The translations under genes and the position numbers were made by a program. Under the pieces are notes generated by a model, which was not told the DNA's origin, ran no database searches, and worked only from the letters and a program-made list of their open reading frames with translations. 64,000 nucleotides of DNA, taken from the NCBI RefSeq assembly GCF_000582785.1, contig NZ_HG931175.1, positions 97,411 through 161,410 of the forward strand, given 5' to 3'. The number at the start of each line of letters is the position of its first letter. Positions within the stretch are counted from its first letter, which is position 1. Shown in pieces: positions 1 to 12,720 of this stretch. The DNA is from Candidatus Blastococcus massiliensis AP3 (lineage in GTDB: Bacteria > Actinomycetota > Actinomycetes > Mycobacteriales > Geodermatophilaceae).

Positions 1-1
1 G

Positions 2-541
2 AAGCTGGTCGAGCGCTACTTCACGATCGAGGACCCGACCCGCATCGAGCCCGCCGGACGGGAGGAGCTGGTCGAGGTCACCCTGCCCGATGGCCTCCTG
101 CTCCGCGGCTTCGTCGACCGGCTCGACATCGCGCCGAGCGGCGCGCTGCGGGTGGTCGACTACAAGACCGGCTCGATGCCCCGCGAGGCGTTCGAGAACA
201 AGGCGCTGTTCCAGATGAAGTTCTACGCACTGGTGCTCTGGCGCACCCGTGGCGTGGTGGCCGCCCAGCTGAAGCTGATCTACCTGGGCGACGGCGACGC
301 GCTCACGTACTCCCCCGACGAGGAGGAGCTGCTCCGGTTCGAGCGCACCCTGCTGGCGATCTGGTCGGCGATCGAGCGTGCGGTCAGCACCGGCGACTTC
401 CGCCCGAACAAGAGCCGGCTGTGCGGCTGGTGCGACCACCAGGCGGTCTGCCCGGCGTTCGGTGGCACTCCGCCACCGTTCCCCGCGGACGCCGCCGCGG
501 CGGCGGGCTGGCAGACCCTCCCCGTCGTCGAGCGCGATTGA
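2..541 (+). CDS. RecB/Cas4-family PD-(D/E)XK nuclease, 3' part of gene
   Basis: The gene runs in from the left edge, so only its last 179 residues are seen. The frame is open from base 2. The visible part has the nuclease core of the RecB/Cas4 exonuclease family: VDRLD near fragment residue 38 followed by VDYKTG at 52-57, which supplies the catalytic Asp and Lys. Near the C-terminus Cys141, Cys144 and Cys150 sit in LCGWCDHQAVC, matching the C-terminal part of the Fe-S-binding cysteine set of this family; the first cysteine would lie upstream. Family members cleave single-stranded DNA ends during repair. Actinobacterial orthologues are stand-alone genes of about 270-300 residues, so roughly a third is missing. 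Confidence 0.85.
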   Translation, partial: KLVERYFTIEDPTRIEPAGREELVEVTLPDGLLLRGFVDRLDIAPSGALRVVDYKTGSMPREAFENKALFQMKFYALVLWRTRGVVAAQLKLIYLGDGDALTYSPDEEELLRFERTLLAIWSAIERAVSTGDFRPNKSRLCGWCDHQAVCPAFGGTPPPFPADAAAAAGWQTLPVVERD

Positions 542-543
542 GG

Positions 544-759
544 TCAGCGCTGGGCGCGCACGTGGGCGACCAGTGCGTTGGCGTGTCCGTGGCCGAGGCC
601 GTGCTCGGTCTTCAGCCAGCTCACGAGGGCCATGTGCGTGTCCAGCGGTGAGCTGCGGACGAGGTCGAGCCACTCCCCCACCGGACGCCCGTACTTCTTC
701 TCGATGGAGGGGAAGTAGGACGCGGGACCCTTGACGCTGCCGCCGTCTGCCGTGCTCAT
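544..759 (-). CDS. DUF4287 family protein
   Basis: A 71-residue soluble protein. Its KYGRPVGEWLDLV and TEHGLGHGHANALVAH segments match the small DUF4287 family common in actinobacteria, whose function is unknown. It lies tail to tail with the nuclease gene, two bases between the stop codons. The ATG at 759 is preceded on its strand by a GGAGAG-type ribosome site. No catalytic motif is evident. Confidence 0.75.
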   Translation of the reverse strand: MSTADGGSVKGPASYFPSIEKKYGRPVGEWLDLVRSSPLDTHMALVSWLKTEHGLGHGHANALVAHVRAQR

Positions 760-833
760 GCGCTCTCCTGCCGTGGCTGGGGGTCGGCTCCCCGGCCGCC
801 CTCACCAGCACAGACGCCGGAGCCGCGCGGAAC

Positions 834-1583
834 TCATCGGGCGGTCGCGTCCACCGGCTCCCGCGCGGCCAGCACCTCGGCGAGCTCGGGCAACCCGACA
901 CCGGCCAGGGTGTCCACCTGCGTGAGCCCGGGCGCGGGCGGGACCGGCTGGAACCCGGCCACGCCCAGAACGGCGGCGCCGGCGGCCAGCCCGGACGTGA
1001 CGCCGACCAGCGAGTCCTCGATCACCACGCACTCCCCGGGGACGACGCCCAGGGCGCCCATCGCCTGCAGGTAGGGCGCGGGATCGGGCTTGCGCGCGGG
1101 CACCTCGTCACCGCACACGGTCAGGTCGAACGGGTCGCCGCCCAGGTCGGCCGTGATGCGGCCGAGCACGATGTCGGTGAGCCGGCGCGGCGTCGTCGTC
1201 ACCAGGGCGCTGCGCAGTCCGGCCGCGTGGACCGCCGTCACCAGTTCCTGGGCGCCCGGCCGCCACGGGATGCCGGCGGCCATGAGCTCGGCCACCCGCT
1301 CCTCCACCCGGTGGGCGTCGGCCTGCAGCTGCTCCTCGCTCCGGACCACGCCCAGGTCGGCGTACAGCACGCCCATCGCCCGCCGCATGCTCGTGCCGAC
1401 CGTCGACGCCCGGGCCTCGGCGGACATCCGCCCGCCGAGCGTGGCGGCGAGCTCGAACAGCGCCTCGGTCCAGTACTCCTCGGTCTGCACGAGCGTGCCG
1501 TCCATGTCGAACAGCACCGCCCGGAGCCCGTGGTCCGTCGAGGGACTGCCGGAGTCCCCTTCAACTCCCGGAGCCCCCGACAC
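834..1583 (-). CDS. HAD-family phosphatase/phosphomutase-like hydrolase
   Basis: A 249-residue protein of the haloacid dehalogenase superfamily. Motif I is FDMDGT at residues 25-30, with the nucleophilic Asp and the acid/base Asp two residues on. Motif II is the LVTTT segment, motif III the Lys in ARKPDPAPY, and motif IV VIEDSLVG. The helical cap between motifs I and II is that of the beta-phosphoglucomutase/GPH group, so the substrate is probably a small sugar phosphate or similar. The GTG at 1583 was chosen because it is the closest start that leaves a short leader before motif I; the reading frame stays open further upstream. Confidence 0.85.
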   Translation of the reverse strand: MSGAPGVEGDSGSPSTDHGLRAVLFDMDGTLVQTEEYWTEALFELAATLGGRMSAEARASTVGTSMRRAMGVLYADLGVVRSEEQLQADAHRVEERVAELMAAGIPWRPGAQELVTAVHAAGLRSALVTTTPRRLTDIVLGRITADLGGDPFDLTVCGDEVPARKPDPAPYLQAMGALGVVPGECVVIEDSLVGVTSGLAAGAAVLGVAGFQPVPPAPGLTQVDTLAGVGLPELAEVLAAREPVDATAR

Positions 1584-1630
1584 ACCCGGCAGTCTATGGC
1601 GCGGGCAGGCACCGCCCGGCCGGCGCCGTG

Positions 1631-2320
1631 TCAGACCGGACGGATGTCGACCAGGGTGGCGAAGGCGATCACGTTGTCCTCGTAGCTGCGCGCCGCGGAG
1701 TCGAAGTCGCCTCCGCAGGTGATCAGGCGTAGCTGCGCGTCCGCGGTGTCGCCGTAGACCGCGATGGTCGGGAACTCGTCCTTCCGGTGCCGCTCCACCC
1801 GGTCGACGGCGAACACGGCCACCGTGCCGTCGGCGCGGGCCACCGTGACCTCGGCGCCCGGCCGCAGCGCGCCGAGGTCGAAGAAGACGCCCGGCCCGTG
1901 TTCGGCGGAGTCCACGTGCCCGAGGATCACCGCCGGGCCGACCGCTCCCGGTGCGGGGCCGCGCTGGTACCAGCCGGCCTGGTCGTCGGGCTCCAGCGGC
2001 GGTACCTCCACGCTGCCGTCGTCGTTCAGGTCCAGGCGCAGCAGGTCGCTGGTCACGTCGATCGCCGGGATCGCGACCGAGACCGGGTCGGGTACGACGG
2101 CCGCCTCGTCGACGGCTGCCGTGGGCTGCCCGGGCACCGTGGCCGGGGCGCGCTCGGCCGACGGCGACGAGGACCGGTCCGCCGTGGTCGCGGCCGGCTG
2201 CGGGGCCCGCTGCTGCCCGGTCACCGCCACCACGAGGGCGACGGCCGCCACGACGGCGAGGGCTACCGCCAGGGCGACCCAGGTTCGGGTGCTCGGCCGG
2301 CGGGCGCTCTGCTCCGTCAT
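1631..2320 (-). CDS. class F sortase
   Basis: A 229-residue membrane-anchored transpeptidase. Residues 14-34 form an N-terminal membrane anchor, followed by a Ser/Thr/Pro-rich linker. The catalytic sortase fold carries His135 (GHVDS), Cys202 (LITCGG) and probably Arg211. Sortases cut a C-terminal sorting signal and join the protein to the cell wall. The next gene upstream in the same direction encodes a secreted protein with a C-terminal hydrophobic segment and an Arg-rich tail, the likely substrate. A GGAAGGA ribosome site lies just before the ATG. Confidence 0.88.
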   Translation of the reverse strand: MTEQSARRPSTRTWVALAVALAVVAAVALVVAVTGQQRAPQPAATTADRSSSPSAERAPATVPGQPTAAVDEAAVVPDPVSVAIPAIDVTSDLLRLDLNDDGSVEVPPLEPDDQAGWYQRGPAPGAVGPAVILGHVDSAEHGPGVFFDLGALRPGAEVTVARADGTVAVFAVDRVERHRKDEFPTIAVYGDTADAQLRLITCGGDFDSAARSYEDNVIAFATLVDIRPV

Positions 2321-2400
2321 GGGTGTCCTTCCGAGAAGAGGGGTGGGGGAGCCCGGTGGCGCGGGCGGCGTGCGGCCTCCCGCGCCACCGGGCAGCCGGA

Positions 2401-3177
2401 TCAGGCCTGGTCGGCCTGACGACGGCGGTAGGCCACGGCACCCGCGGCAGCCGCACCGACGGCGGCCAGCGCGCCGACGCCGATGGCGCCCTGGTTCTCC
2501 AGGCCGGCCGTGCTTCCGGCGCCCGTCTCGGCGCCACCGGAGGGCGTGGTGCCCATCTGCGCGGCCTTCAGACCACCACAGGCGGCCGGGGCGGTGGCCT
2601 CCATGGGCAGCGACTCGTCGAGGTCGCTCACGACGTCGCCGTCGTAGGCGCCGCTGCCGTCCTTGTCGATGCCGTGCAGCACGATGACGGCGGTGCCGGC
2701 CTCGAACGCCTGGTGCACCTCATCGGTCACCTCGAAGGTGCGGTCGTAGCTAATCGAGCCACCCTCGGCGGTCGGGAAGCGGTCGACGGCCAGGCCGCTG
2801 TCCGGGCTGGTGTCGCCGTCGAGGGTCAGCGACGTCCCGATGGCGCCGTAGTACTTGGCGGCTTCGGTGACGCTCACGAAGCCGTCGCCGTCCGCGTCGT
2901 CCTCGAGGCCGTTCGTGGGACAGGTGCCCTGCGCGCCGATGTGGAAGTGCTGGGCGTGCGGGGAGCCGGCGAGCAGGCCGGACGCCTGGATCTTCACGGT
3001 TGCCGTGTTGCCGTCCAGGGTCACCATCCCGGTACCGGAGACACCCGATCCGTTCACGGAGGCGAGGTTGGCCTGGTAGCTCGAGCTGCCCTCGTGCGCC
3101 GAGGCGGCGGACATGGCGAACAGCGGGAAGGCCGCGGCGGCGATGGCGACGGTCGGGAGTGCGAATGCCTTGCGCAA
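2401..3177 (-). CDS. secreted CHRD-like protein with C-terminal anchor, likely sortase substrate
   Basis: A 258-residue exported protein. The first ~27 residues are a signal peptide ending in ASA before HEG. The middle region (YQANLASVNGSG, then an HFHIG segment) resembles CHRD-type extracellular domains, and an acidic DADGDGF stretch could bind calcium. The C-terminus has a Gly/Ala-rich membrane segment followed by YRRRQ, as in sortase substrates, but I see no LPXTG; AETG occurs about ten residues before the hydrophobic stretch. Translation probably begins at TTG 3177, which has GAGGAG six bases upstream; no ATG or GTG fits the signal peptide. Confidence 0.75.
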   Translation of the reverse strand: MRKAFALPTVAIAAAAFPLFAMSAASAHEGSSSYQANLASVNGSGVSGTGMVTLDGNTATVKIQASGLLAGSPHAQHFHIGAQGTCPTNGLEDDADGDGFVSVTEAAKYYGAIGTSLTLDGDTSPDSGLAVDRFPTAEGGSISYDRTFEVTDEVHQAFEAGTAVIVLHGIDKDGSGAYDGDVVSDLDESLPMEATAPAACGGLKAAQMGTTPSGGAETGAGSTAGLENQGAIGVGALAAVGAAAAGAVAYRRRQADQA

Positions 3178-3521
3178 GGTGTGCTCCTCGTCGGTTCGGT
3201 AGAACCGGCAGCACCGCGGTGGTGATGCCGGCAGGCTGCGGTTGGTAACCACCGCCCGTCGTGCTGACGAGTGCGCTGGTGCGCTCGCCTCGAGCAGGTC
3301 CCCTGGGACCTCGGCCGGATGGCGGTTCCCCCGGCGGAGGAACTCCCCGCCACCGCGTCGACCCATCCGGTGTTCGGCGTGCCTGCCCCGGGTGGTTCAT
3401 TCCGATGTCCGATTCACACGATCGTTATCTTGTTGTGCACCGTTGGGTTGCCCGTGACCTATCCCGCCGCGAGGCTGGGCGGATCGCCATCCGGGAACCG
3501 GGCCGCCGACGAAGGACGGGT
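3178..3521. other. divergent intergenic region between secreted protein and copC
   Basis: A 344-base gap between two divergent genes, so it should carry promoters for both. It has an AT-richer patch near 3405-3450. I see no confident operator, riboswitch or further gene. Confidence 0.5.
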
Positions 3522-4085
3522 ATGACTGCTTCGAGTGGCGCGTTCGTGGGGCCGGCGTTCCGGCGAGCGAAGACGGTGCTGGTCCTGCTCGCCGGGGCCG
3601 TGATGATGGTCCTGGGCACGTCGACGTCCGCGCTCGCGCACGACGGCCTGGTCGGCACCAGCCCGGCGACTGGCAGCACGGTCCCCGCTGCGCCCAGGTC
3701 GGTCGAGCTGGAGTTCACCGGCGAGCCGCTCCCCCTGGGCACCGTGGTCGCGGTGACCGGGCCCGTCGGCGACTCCGTGTCCTCCGGCGCCACGGAGATC
3801 CGGGGCACGACGGTGGTGCAGGCGATCGCCGGCGACCCGGCCCCGGGCATCTACCGCGTCGAGTGGCGCAGCACGTCCTCCGACGGGCACCCGCTGTCGG
3901 GCACCTTCGAGTTCACGGTGGCCACGGGCAGCGCACCGGCGGAAGCCACGTCCGAGGTGTCGTCGTCGGCCGCGGAGCCGGCCCCGGCCGAGCCGGTGAT
4001 CGCGCCGGTGTGGCTGGTGGTCGGTGCCGTCGTCCTCGTCGGGCTCGGCCCGGTGCTCGTGACCCGGGTGCGGCGACACACGTGA
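3522..4085 (+). CDS. copC: CopC-domain copper-binding protein
   Basis: A 187-residue exported protein. The signal peptide ends at SALA, leaving mature HDGLVG; in CopC proteins the N-terminal His takes part in binding Cu(II). The beta-barrel CopC domain follows, with the typical SSDGHPLSG motif near its end. An Ala/Glu/Pro-rich linker leads to a C-terminal membrane segment and an Arg-rich tail, so the domain is held at the outer face of the membrane. The ATG at 3522 follows a GAAGGA ribosome site. The stop codon overlaps the start of copD (GTGA), showing translational coupling. Confidence 0.88.
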   Translation: MTASSGAFVGPAFRRAKTVLVLLAGAVMMVLGTSTSALAHDGLVGTSPATGSTVPAAPRSVELEFTGEPLPLGTVVAVTGPVGDSVSSGATEIRGTTVVQAIAGDPAPGIYRVEWRSTSSDGHPLSGTFEFTVATGSAPAEATSEVSSSAAEPAPAEPVIAPVWLVVGAVVLVGLGPVLVTRVRRHT

Positions 4086-5497
4086 GCAGCGCCGCGCCGG
4101 GCGCCCTGGCGCCGCCCCCTCCCCCGGTCACGGACGGCCGGTTGCGGGCAGGCCGGCACCGCCGGTACGCGCTCGCGGCGACCCTCGGGGCGATGGGGCT
4201 GGGGGCGCTGCTGTTCTGGGCGACCGCCGTCGGTGCCGGCGAGACTGCGGACGCTGCCACCGCGCTGCCCTCGGCCGGTCGGATCGTCGAGTGGGGCCTC
4301 CCACTGGTCACGCTGGCCGGCCGGATCGCAGCCGTGGGAACGGTCGGAACGCTGCTGTTCGCCGCGGTCCTGCTGCCCGGCCGCGACGGTGCGCTGCCCG
4401 CGGAGTCGCGGAGAGCGCTCCGTGCCGCTTCCATCTGGGCGCTGACGTGGACGGCAGCCACCGCGCTGGGCGCCGTCCTCACCCTGAGCCGGCTCCTGGG
4501 CACCTCACCCACGTCGGTGTCCTGGGCCTCGCTCCAGGTCTTCCTCGAGGACACAGGCGCCGGCCGCGCCGCGCTCCTGGGGACGACGCTCGGCCTCACC
4601 CTGTTCGTCGCGGCACGCCGCTGCACCCGTGCGACCGGCGCCCGGATCCTGCTCGCCGTCGCGTCGGCGGCGGTTCTCCTCCCGGTGGCGCTCGCCGGTC
4701 ACTCCGCCGCGTCCGAGGACCACCTGCTCGCCGTCACCACGTTGGGTATCCACGTCGTGGCCGCCACCGTCTGGGTCGGAGGGCTGCTCGCCCTGCTCGT
4801 CCACGGTCGTGGGAGGGCAGCGACCACGACGGCCGCACCCCGGTTCAGCCGCCTCGCCCTGGTCTGCTTCCTCGCGACGGCGGTGTCCGGCGTCGTCGCC
4901 GCGGTGCTGGTGCTGGGCGGAACGGGCGCGGTGCTTCCCGCGCTGGGTACCGGCTACGGCGCGCTGCTGGTGGCGAAGACCGCGGGGCTGACAGCGATCG
5001 GGCTGCTCGGCCGGCAGCACCGCCGGCGCACCCTCCCCCGGCTCCGCGCCGGCGACGGCCGCGGCTTCCGCCGGTTCGCCGCCGGGGAAGTCGGGCTGAT
5101 GCTGGCGACCGTGACGCTCGCGGTCGCGCTCGCAGCGTCGCCACCCCCGGCCGGCGGCGCGCCCTCCGGCCCCGCGACCAGCGCGCCCGCAGCGGAGACG
5201 CCGGTCCCGGACGCGGCGGCCGACCCCATGGCCGGGCACGACCACGGCGACCTGTCGGTCGGCATCCTCGTCGACGACAAACGCTTCCACGTCGCCCGGC
5301 CGGTGGCTGCCGGTTCCCGGGTCACGGTGCTCAACGACTCCGGCGGCGAGGTGACGCTGACGTCGGCCGACGGCTCCTTCGACGTCGCCGTCCCGGCGGG
5401 GACGCTGTCGTCCTTCGTCGCTCCTCAGCGGCCGGGCGAGTACCCGTTCACCGGCCGCCCGTCGACGTCCTTCGCCGACGTCCTCGTGGTCGAGTGA
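4082..5497 (+). CDS. copD: CopD-family copper transport membrane protein with C-terminal cupredoxin-like domain
   Basis: A 471-residue protein with about eight predicted membrane helices matching the CopD family, which moves copper across the cytoplasmic membrane together with CopC. After the last helix comes a His/Asp-rich linker (MAGHDHGD) and about 85 residues that look like a beta-rich cupredoxin-type domain (ILVDDKRFHVARPV, then a C-terminal strand set) facing outward. The GTG start overlaps the copC stop. The gene is convergent with metH, which ends 41 bases away. Confidence 0.85.
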   Translation: MSSAAPGALAPPPPPVTDGRLRAGRHRRYALAATLGAMGLGALLFWATAVGAGETADAATALPSAGRIVEWGLPLVTLAGRIAAVGTVGTLLFAAVLLPGRDGALPAESRRALRAASIWALTWTAATALGAVLTLSRLLGTSPTSVSWASLQVFLEDTGAGRAALLGTTLGLTLFVAARRCTRATGARILLAVASAAVLLPVALAGHSAASEDHLLAVTTLGIHVVAATVWVGGLLALLVHGRGRAATTTAAPRFSRLALVCFLATAVSGVVAAVLVLGGTGAVLPALGTGYGALLVAKTAGLTAIGLLGRQHRRRTLPRLRAGDGRGFRRFAAGEVGLMLATVTLAVALAASPPPAGGAPSGPATSAPAAETPVPDAAADPMAGHDHGDLSVGILVDDKRFHVARPVAAGSRVTVLNDSGGEVTLTSADGSFDVAVPAGTLSSFVAPQRPGEYPFTGRPSTSFADVLVVE

Positions 5498-5538
5498 GGT
5501 GACGTGATGAAACGGCCGCGGGGGGCACCGGGGTCCTT

Positions 5539-9354
<3,816 letters not shown>

Positions 9355-9566
9355 AGGTGATCCCCAGTGGTGCTCGGCTGTGGGTGTGCGGGCTGTCGCT
9401 CTGGCTGTGCGAGCTCCGGCACCCCGGCGGGTGGGCCCAGGCTTGGGCGGTCCCGATGTCACCCCCATCGTCTCACTTCCGGGCTCCGAAGCCGACCCGA
9501 TGGCCCGCTTCACCCTCCGGAGCGGTCCGCCGCGCCACCCGGGCGGATCGACGTAGGCTCGGAGGG

Positions 9567-10430
9567 GTGATCGACCCGACGTCCCGCGCAGAGGACCTGC
9601 CCGAGCTCACCGACCCCCTGGTGGTCGTGGCGTTCGAGGGCTGGAACGACGCGGGGGACGCCGCGACGGGCGCGGTCGAGCACCTCGAGCTGATCTGGGA
9701 CGCGCAGCCGCTGGCCGCCCTGGACCCCGAGGACTACTACGACTTCCAGGTCAACCGCCCCACCGTCTCCCTGGTGGACGGGGTGAGCCGGCGCATCGAG
9801 TGGCCCACCACGCGGATCTCGGTGGCCCGCCCGACGGGCAGCGAGCGCGACGTCGTCCTCATCCGCGGCATCGAGCCCAACATGCGCTGGCGCTCGTTCT
9901 GCGAGGAGCTCATCGGGCTGCTGCACGAACTCGACGTGCAGACCGTCGTCGCCCTGGGCGCGCTGCTCGCCGACACACCGCACACTCGCCCGACGCCGGT
10001 CACGGGCTCGGCCTACGACCAGGAGTCGGCGCAGGCCTACGGACTGGAGACCTCCCGCTACGAGGGGCCCACCGGCATCCTCGGCGTCTTCCAGGACGCC
10101 TGCGTGCAGGCCGGGCTGCCGGCGATCAGCTTCTGGGCCGCCGTCCCGCACTACGTGTCGCAGCCGCCCTCGCCGCGCGCGACGGTCGCCCTGCTGCAGC
10201 GGGTCGAGGAGGTGCTGGAGCTCGCGGTGCCCCTGGGCGCCCTCCCCCAGCAGGCCGACGACTGGGTGACCACGGTCGACGAGATGGCCAGCGAGGACGA
10301 GGAGGTCGTCGAGTACGTCCGCTCCCTCGAGGAGAGGGCGGCCGAGGTCGACCTCTCGCAGGCCAACGGCGACCAGATCGCCCGCGAGTTCGAGCGCTAC
10401 CTCAAGCGCCGCGGGACCTCGGGCGGCTGA
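9567..10430 (+). CDS. PAC2 family protein
   Basis: A 287-residue soluble protein of the PAC2 family, related to archaeal and eukaryotic proteasome assembly chaperones and widespread in actinobacteria, where its role is unclear. Family features are the N-terminal [16 protein letters not shown] segment and TGSAYDQES in the middle. The C-terminal third is charged and helical. The GTG at 9567 is preceded at close spacing by GGAGG, and TAGGCT 14 bases upstream could be a -10 box, so the transcript leader is very short. It diverges from metH. Confidence 0.85.
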   Translation: MIDPTSRAEDLPELTDPLVVVAFEGWNDAGDAATGAVEHLELIWDAQPLAALDPEDYYDFQVNRPTVSLVDGVSRRIEWPTTRISVARPTGSERDVVLIRGIEPNMRWRSFCEELIGLLHELDVQTVVALGALLADTPHTRPTPVTGSAYDQESAQAYGLETSRYEGPTGILGVFQDACVQAGLPAISFWAAVPHYVSQPPSPRATVALLQRVEEVLELAVPLGALPQQADDWVTTVDEMASEDEEVVEYVRSLEERAAEVDLSQANGDQIAREFERYLKRRGTSGG

Positions 10431-10545
10431 CTCGGGAACCACTCCCGCCCTTACGACTTCCTCTGCTCACACGCTCCGTCACACCCCCGCGGTGCACGGT
10501 CGGACCGCGCGGCGCACAGCGTGCCGACGGAGCAGAGGAGAGGTC

Positions 10546-10770
10546 ATGCCGTTCATCAACGTCAAGGTCATCCAGGGCGTGTTCACCCCCGACCAGAAGC
10601 ACGCCATCGTCGAACGACTGACCGACGCGATGGTCGCGATCGAGGGCGAGGCCATGCGCGGCGTCACCTGGGTCGTCGTCGAGGAGGTCGCGAGCGGCGA
10701 CTGGGGCATCGGCGGCACCTGCCTCACGACGACCGACGTCAAGGCGCTCGCGGCCCCCGCCGGGGTGTGA
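10546..10770 (+). CDS. 4-oxalocrotonate tautomerase family protein
   Basis: A 74-residue protein starting Met-Pro-Phe, so removal of Met exposes the catalytic N-terminal Pro of the tautomerase superfamily. The sequence (MPFINVKVIQGVFTPDQK) and the length fit the 4-oxalocrotonate tautomerase group, which works as a hexamer of such short chains. The natural substrate cannot be told. A GAGGAGAGG ribosome site precedes the ATG. Confidence 0.85.
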   Translation: MPFINVKVIQGVFTPDQKHAIVERLTDAMVAIEGEAMRGVTWVVVEEVASGDWGIGGTCLTTTDVKALAAPAGV

Positions 10771-10870
10771 GCCTCGGGGCGGCGGCCCCGGCATCCCGGT
10801 ACCGCCGCCCGCCGGGGCCCATCGCGGCCCTTCCGCCGCTACCGTCGGATCCGTCGGAGGAGGCGATGCC

Positions 10871-12679
10871 ATGACCGCCTCCGTCCGCGTGCTCGGTAGC
10901 CGGCGGATCGAGTGCGATGGCATCTCCACCCCGCTGCGTGGCAACAAGGCATGGGCGTTGCTCGCTTACCTGTTGCTCGCCGAGCGTCCGCCGTCACGAC
11001 GGCACCTCACCTCGCTGCTGTTCCCCGAGGCCGAGGATCCGTTGCGGGCCCTGCGCTGGAACCTCAGTGAACTGCGGAGGGCACTGCGAGGAGTCGCCAC
11101 CGTCGACGGCGATCCGGTCGTGCTCGATCCCGTTGCCGGATGCGACATCGACGTGCGCCGGTTGACCGCCGGCCAGGCCGGCCACGCTCTTTCCCTGACC
11201 GGCTCCGGCCACGAGTTGTTGGAGGGCCTGTCGATCCCCGATTCGCCGGCGTTCGAGGCCTGGCTCGCCGCCGAACGCTGTCGCATCGCCGTGTGTGCCG
11301 AGACCGTGGTGATCGAGCAGGCGCTCGATCTGCTGGCGGCGGGCGAGCCCGGAGCCGCCGCGCGGCTCGCAGCGCGAGCGGTGGCGATGAACCCGCTGGA
11401 GGCCGACCACCACGCCGTCCTGGTGCGCAGCCTGACGGCGGCCGGCGACCGGCAGGGCGCACGCCGGCAGGCCGATCGGTGCGCCGACCTGTTCCGGCGC
11501 GAACTGGGCTGTGCTCCGCCGGCCGAGGTGGTGGCCCTGGCGCGGGCCCCGATCGTCCTCCGACGTGGTCCCGCCGCCACTCCGGCGAGCGCCGCCACGA
11601 CGCGGTCGTACCTCGATGCGGGGCACGCCTCGCTGGACTCCGGGGCGGTGGCTCGTGCGCTGGACCAGTTGCAGTGCGCCGTCGCCGTCGCGAGCGAGGT
11701 CGGTGACCCCCTGCTGCGGGCTACCGCCTGCGTGGCACTGGCCGGAGCGCGCGTCCACGGTGCTGGTGAGCGGGGTACCGCCGTCCGCGGGCTCCTCCAC
11801 GAGGCAGCGGTCCTGGCCCGGCAGGCCGGGGCCGGTGACGTGGCCGCTGCCGCCTGCCGCGAGCTCGCCTTCCTGACCCTGCAGCGGGGGCCTTCCGAGC
11901 GCGCCCTCGTCTGGCTGGACCGGGGGCTGCAGCTCACCGACGACGACGGTGAGCGGGCCCGGCTGCTCGGCGTGCGCGGCATGTGCCTCAGCGACGGAGC
12001 CCACTACACGGGGGCGCTGGCCGCACTGGACGCATCGGCATCGTCAGCACGGAAGGTCGCCGACGGGCGCCAGGAGGCGTGGTCCCTGTCCATGTCGGGC
12101 CGCCTGCACGTGGTGCGCGGCGACCACTCCCGCGCAGCCGCTGTGCTCGACCGCGCGCTCGGGCAGGTCAGCGGCCTGGGCTGGACCGGCTTCCTCCCGT
12201 GGCCCGAGTCGTTCAGGGCCGAGGCAGCGATCGGGCTCGGGGACCTGGACACCGGTCGCGCACTGCTCGACCACGCCTGGGTGCTGGCGACGGAGAGCGA
12301 TGACCACTGCTGGATCGCTGCGGTCGCCCACGGCCAGGCCGTGTTGGCCGTGGCCGAGGGCGACTGGCTGCGCGGCAGGCACTGGTGCGACCAGGGCCTC
12401 GCTCCCGCGCCCTGGTACCTGTGGCCGTACGCGCGCCTGCTCGACATCGCGTGCGCGATCGGCTTCCGCGCGGGCTCGACAGCAACGGCGGCGGGGATCG
12501 ATCGCCTGGAGGACGTGGCGGCCCGTGGTGGCATGCGCGACCTCGTCGTCCATGCCCAGCTCCACCGGGCGAGGGCCGGATCGCCGACGGCGCTCGCGAC
12601 CGCCGGCGCCCTTGCCGCCGGCATCGACGATCCCGCACTCCAGCGCAGGATCCGTGACTGGACGCCCACTCCCCGATGA
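10871..12679 (+). CDS. SARP-like regulator: BTAD domain with C-terminal TPR repeats
   Basis: A 602-residue protein. Residues 1-95 form an OmpR-type winged helix (LLAYLLLAERPPSRRHL, then LRWNLSELRRAL), followed to about residue 230 by the helical bacterial transcriptional activation domain (MNPLEADHHAVLVRSL). Residues 240-600 are Ala-rich helical repeats of TPR type. Unlike large SARPs or LAL regulators it has no P-loop NTPase in the middle. SARPs usually activate nearby biosynthetic genes, but no such cluster adjoins it, so its target is unknown. An ATG at 10871 follows GGAGGAGGCG. Confidence 0.82.
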   Translation: MTASVRVLGSRRIECDGISTPLRGNKAWALLAYLLLAERPPSRRHLTSLLFPEAEDPLRALRWNLSELRRALRGVATVDGDPVVLDPVAGCDIDVRRLTAGQAGHALSLTGSGHELLEGLSIPDSPAFEAWLAAERCRIAVCAETVVIEQALDLLAAGEPGAAARLAARAVAMNPLEADHHAVLVRSLTAAGDRQGARRQADRCADLFRRELGCAPPAEVVALARAPIVLRRGPAATPASAATTRSYLDAGHASLDSGAVARALDQLQCAVAVASEVGDPLLRATACVALAGARVHGAGERGTAVRGLLHEAAVLARQAGAGDVAAAACRELAFLTLQRGPSERALVWLDRGLQLTDDDGERARLLGVRGMCLSDGAHYTGALAALDASASSARKVADGRQEAWSLSMSGRLHVVRGDHSRAAAVLDRALGQVSGLGWTGFLPWPESFRAEAAIGLGDLDTGRALLDHAWVLATESDDHCWIAAVAHGQAVLAVAEGDWLRGRHWCDQGLAPAPWYLWPYARLLDIACAIGFRAGSTATAAGIDRLEDVAARGGMRDLVVHAQLHRARAGSPTALATAGALAAGIDDPALQRRIRDWTPTPR

Positions 12680-12689
12680 GCCAGGACGG

Positions 12690-12720
12690 CCCCTGCGCCG
12701 GCCGGCTATCGCAGCAGGGG
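12690..12720. terminator. possible terminator between convergent SARP and dGTPase genes
   Basis: CCCCTGC at 12690-12696 can pair with GCAGGGG at 12714-12720 around a 17-base loop. It lies between convergent genes, with the right arm inside the end of the dGTPase gene. There is no T-run, as is common in high-GC actinobacteria. Confidence 0.35.

Noticed and set aside
9355..9566. Possible cobalamin or SAM riboswitch upstream of metH
   Set aside because: A GCACCACTG segment near the start recalls the B12 box GCCACTG, but the rest of the conserved core cannot be assembled by eye. A covariance search would be decisive.
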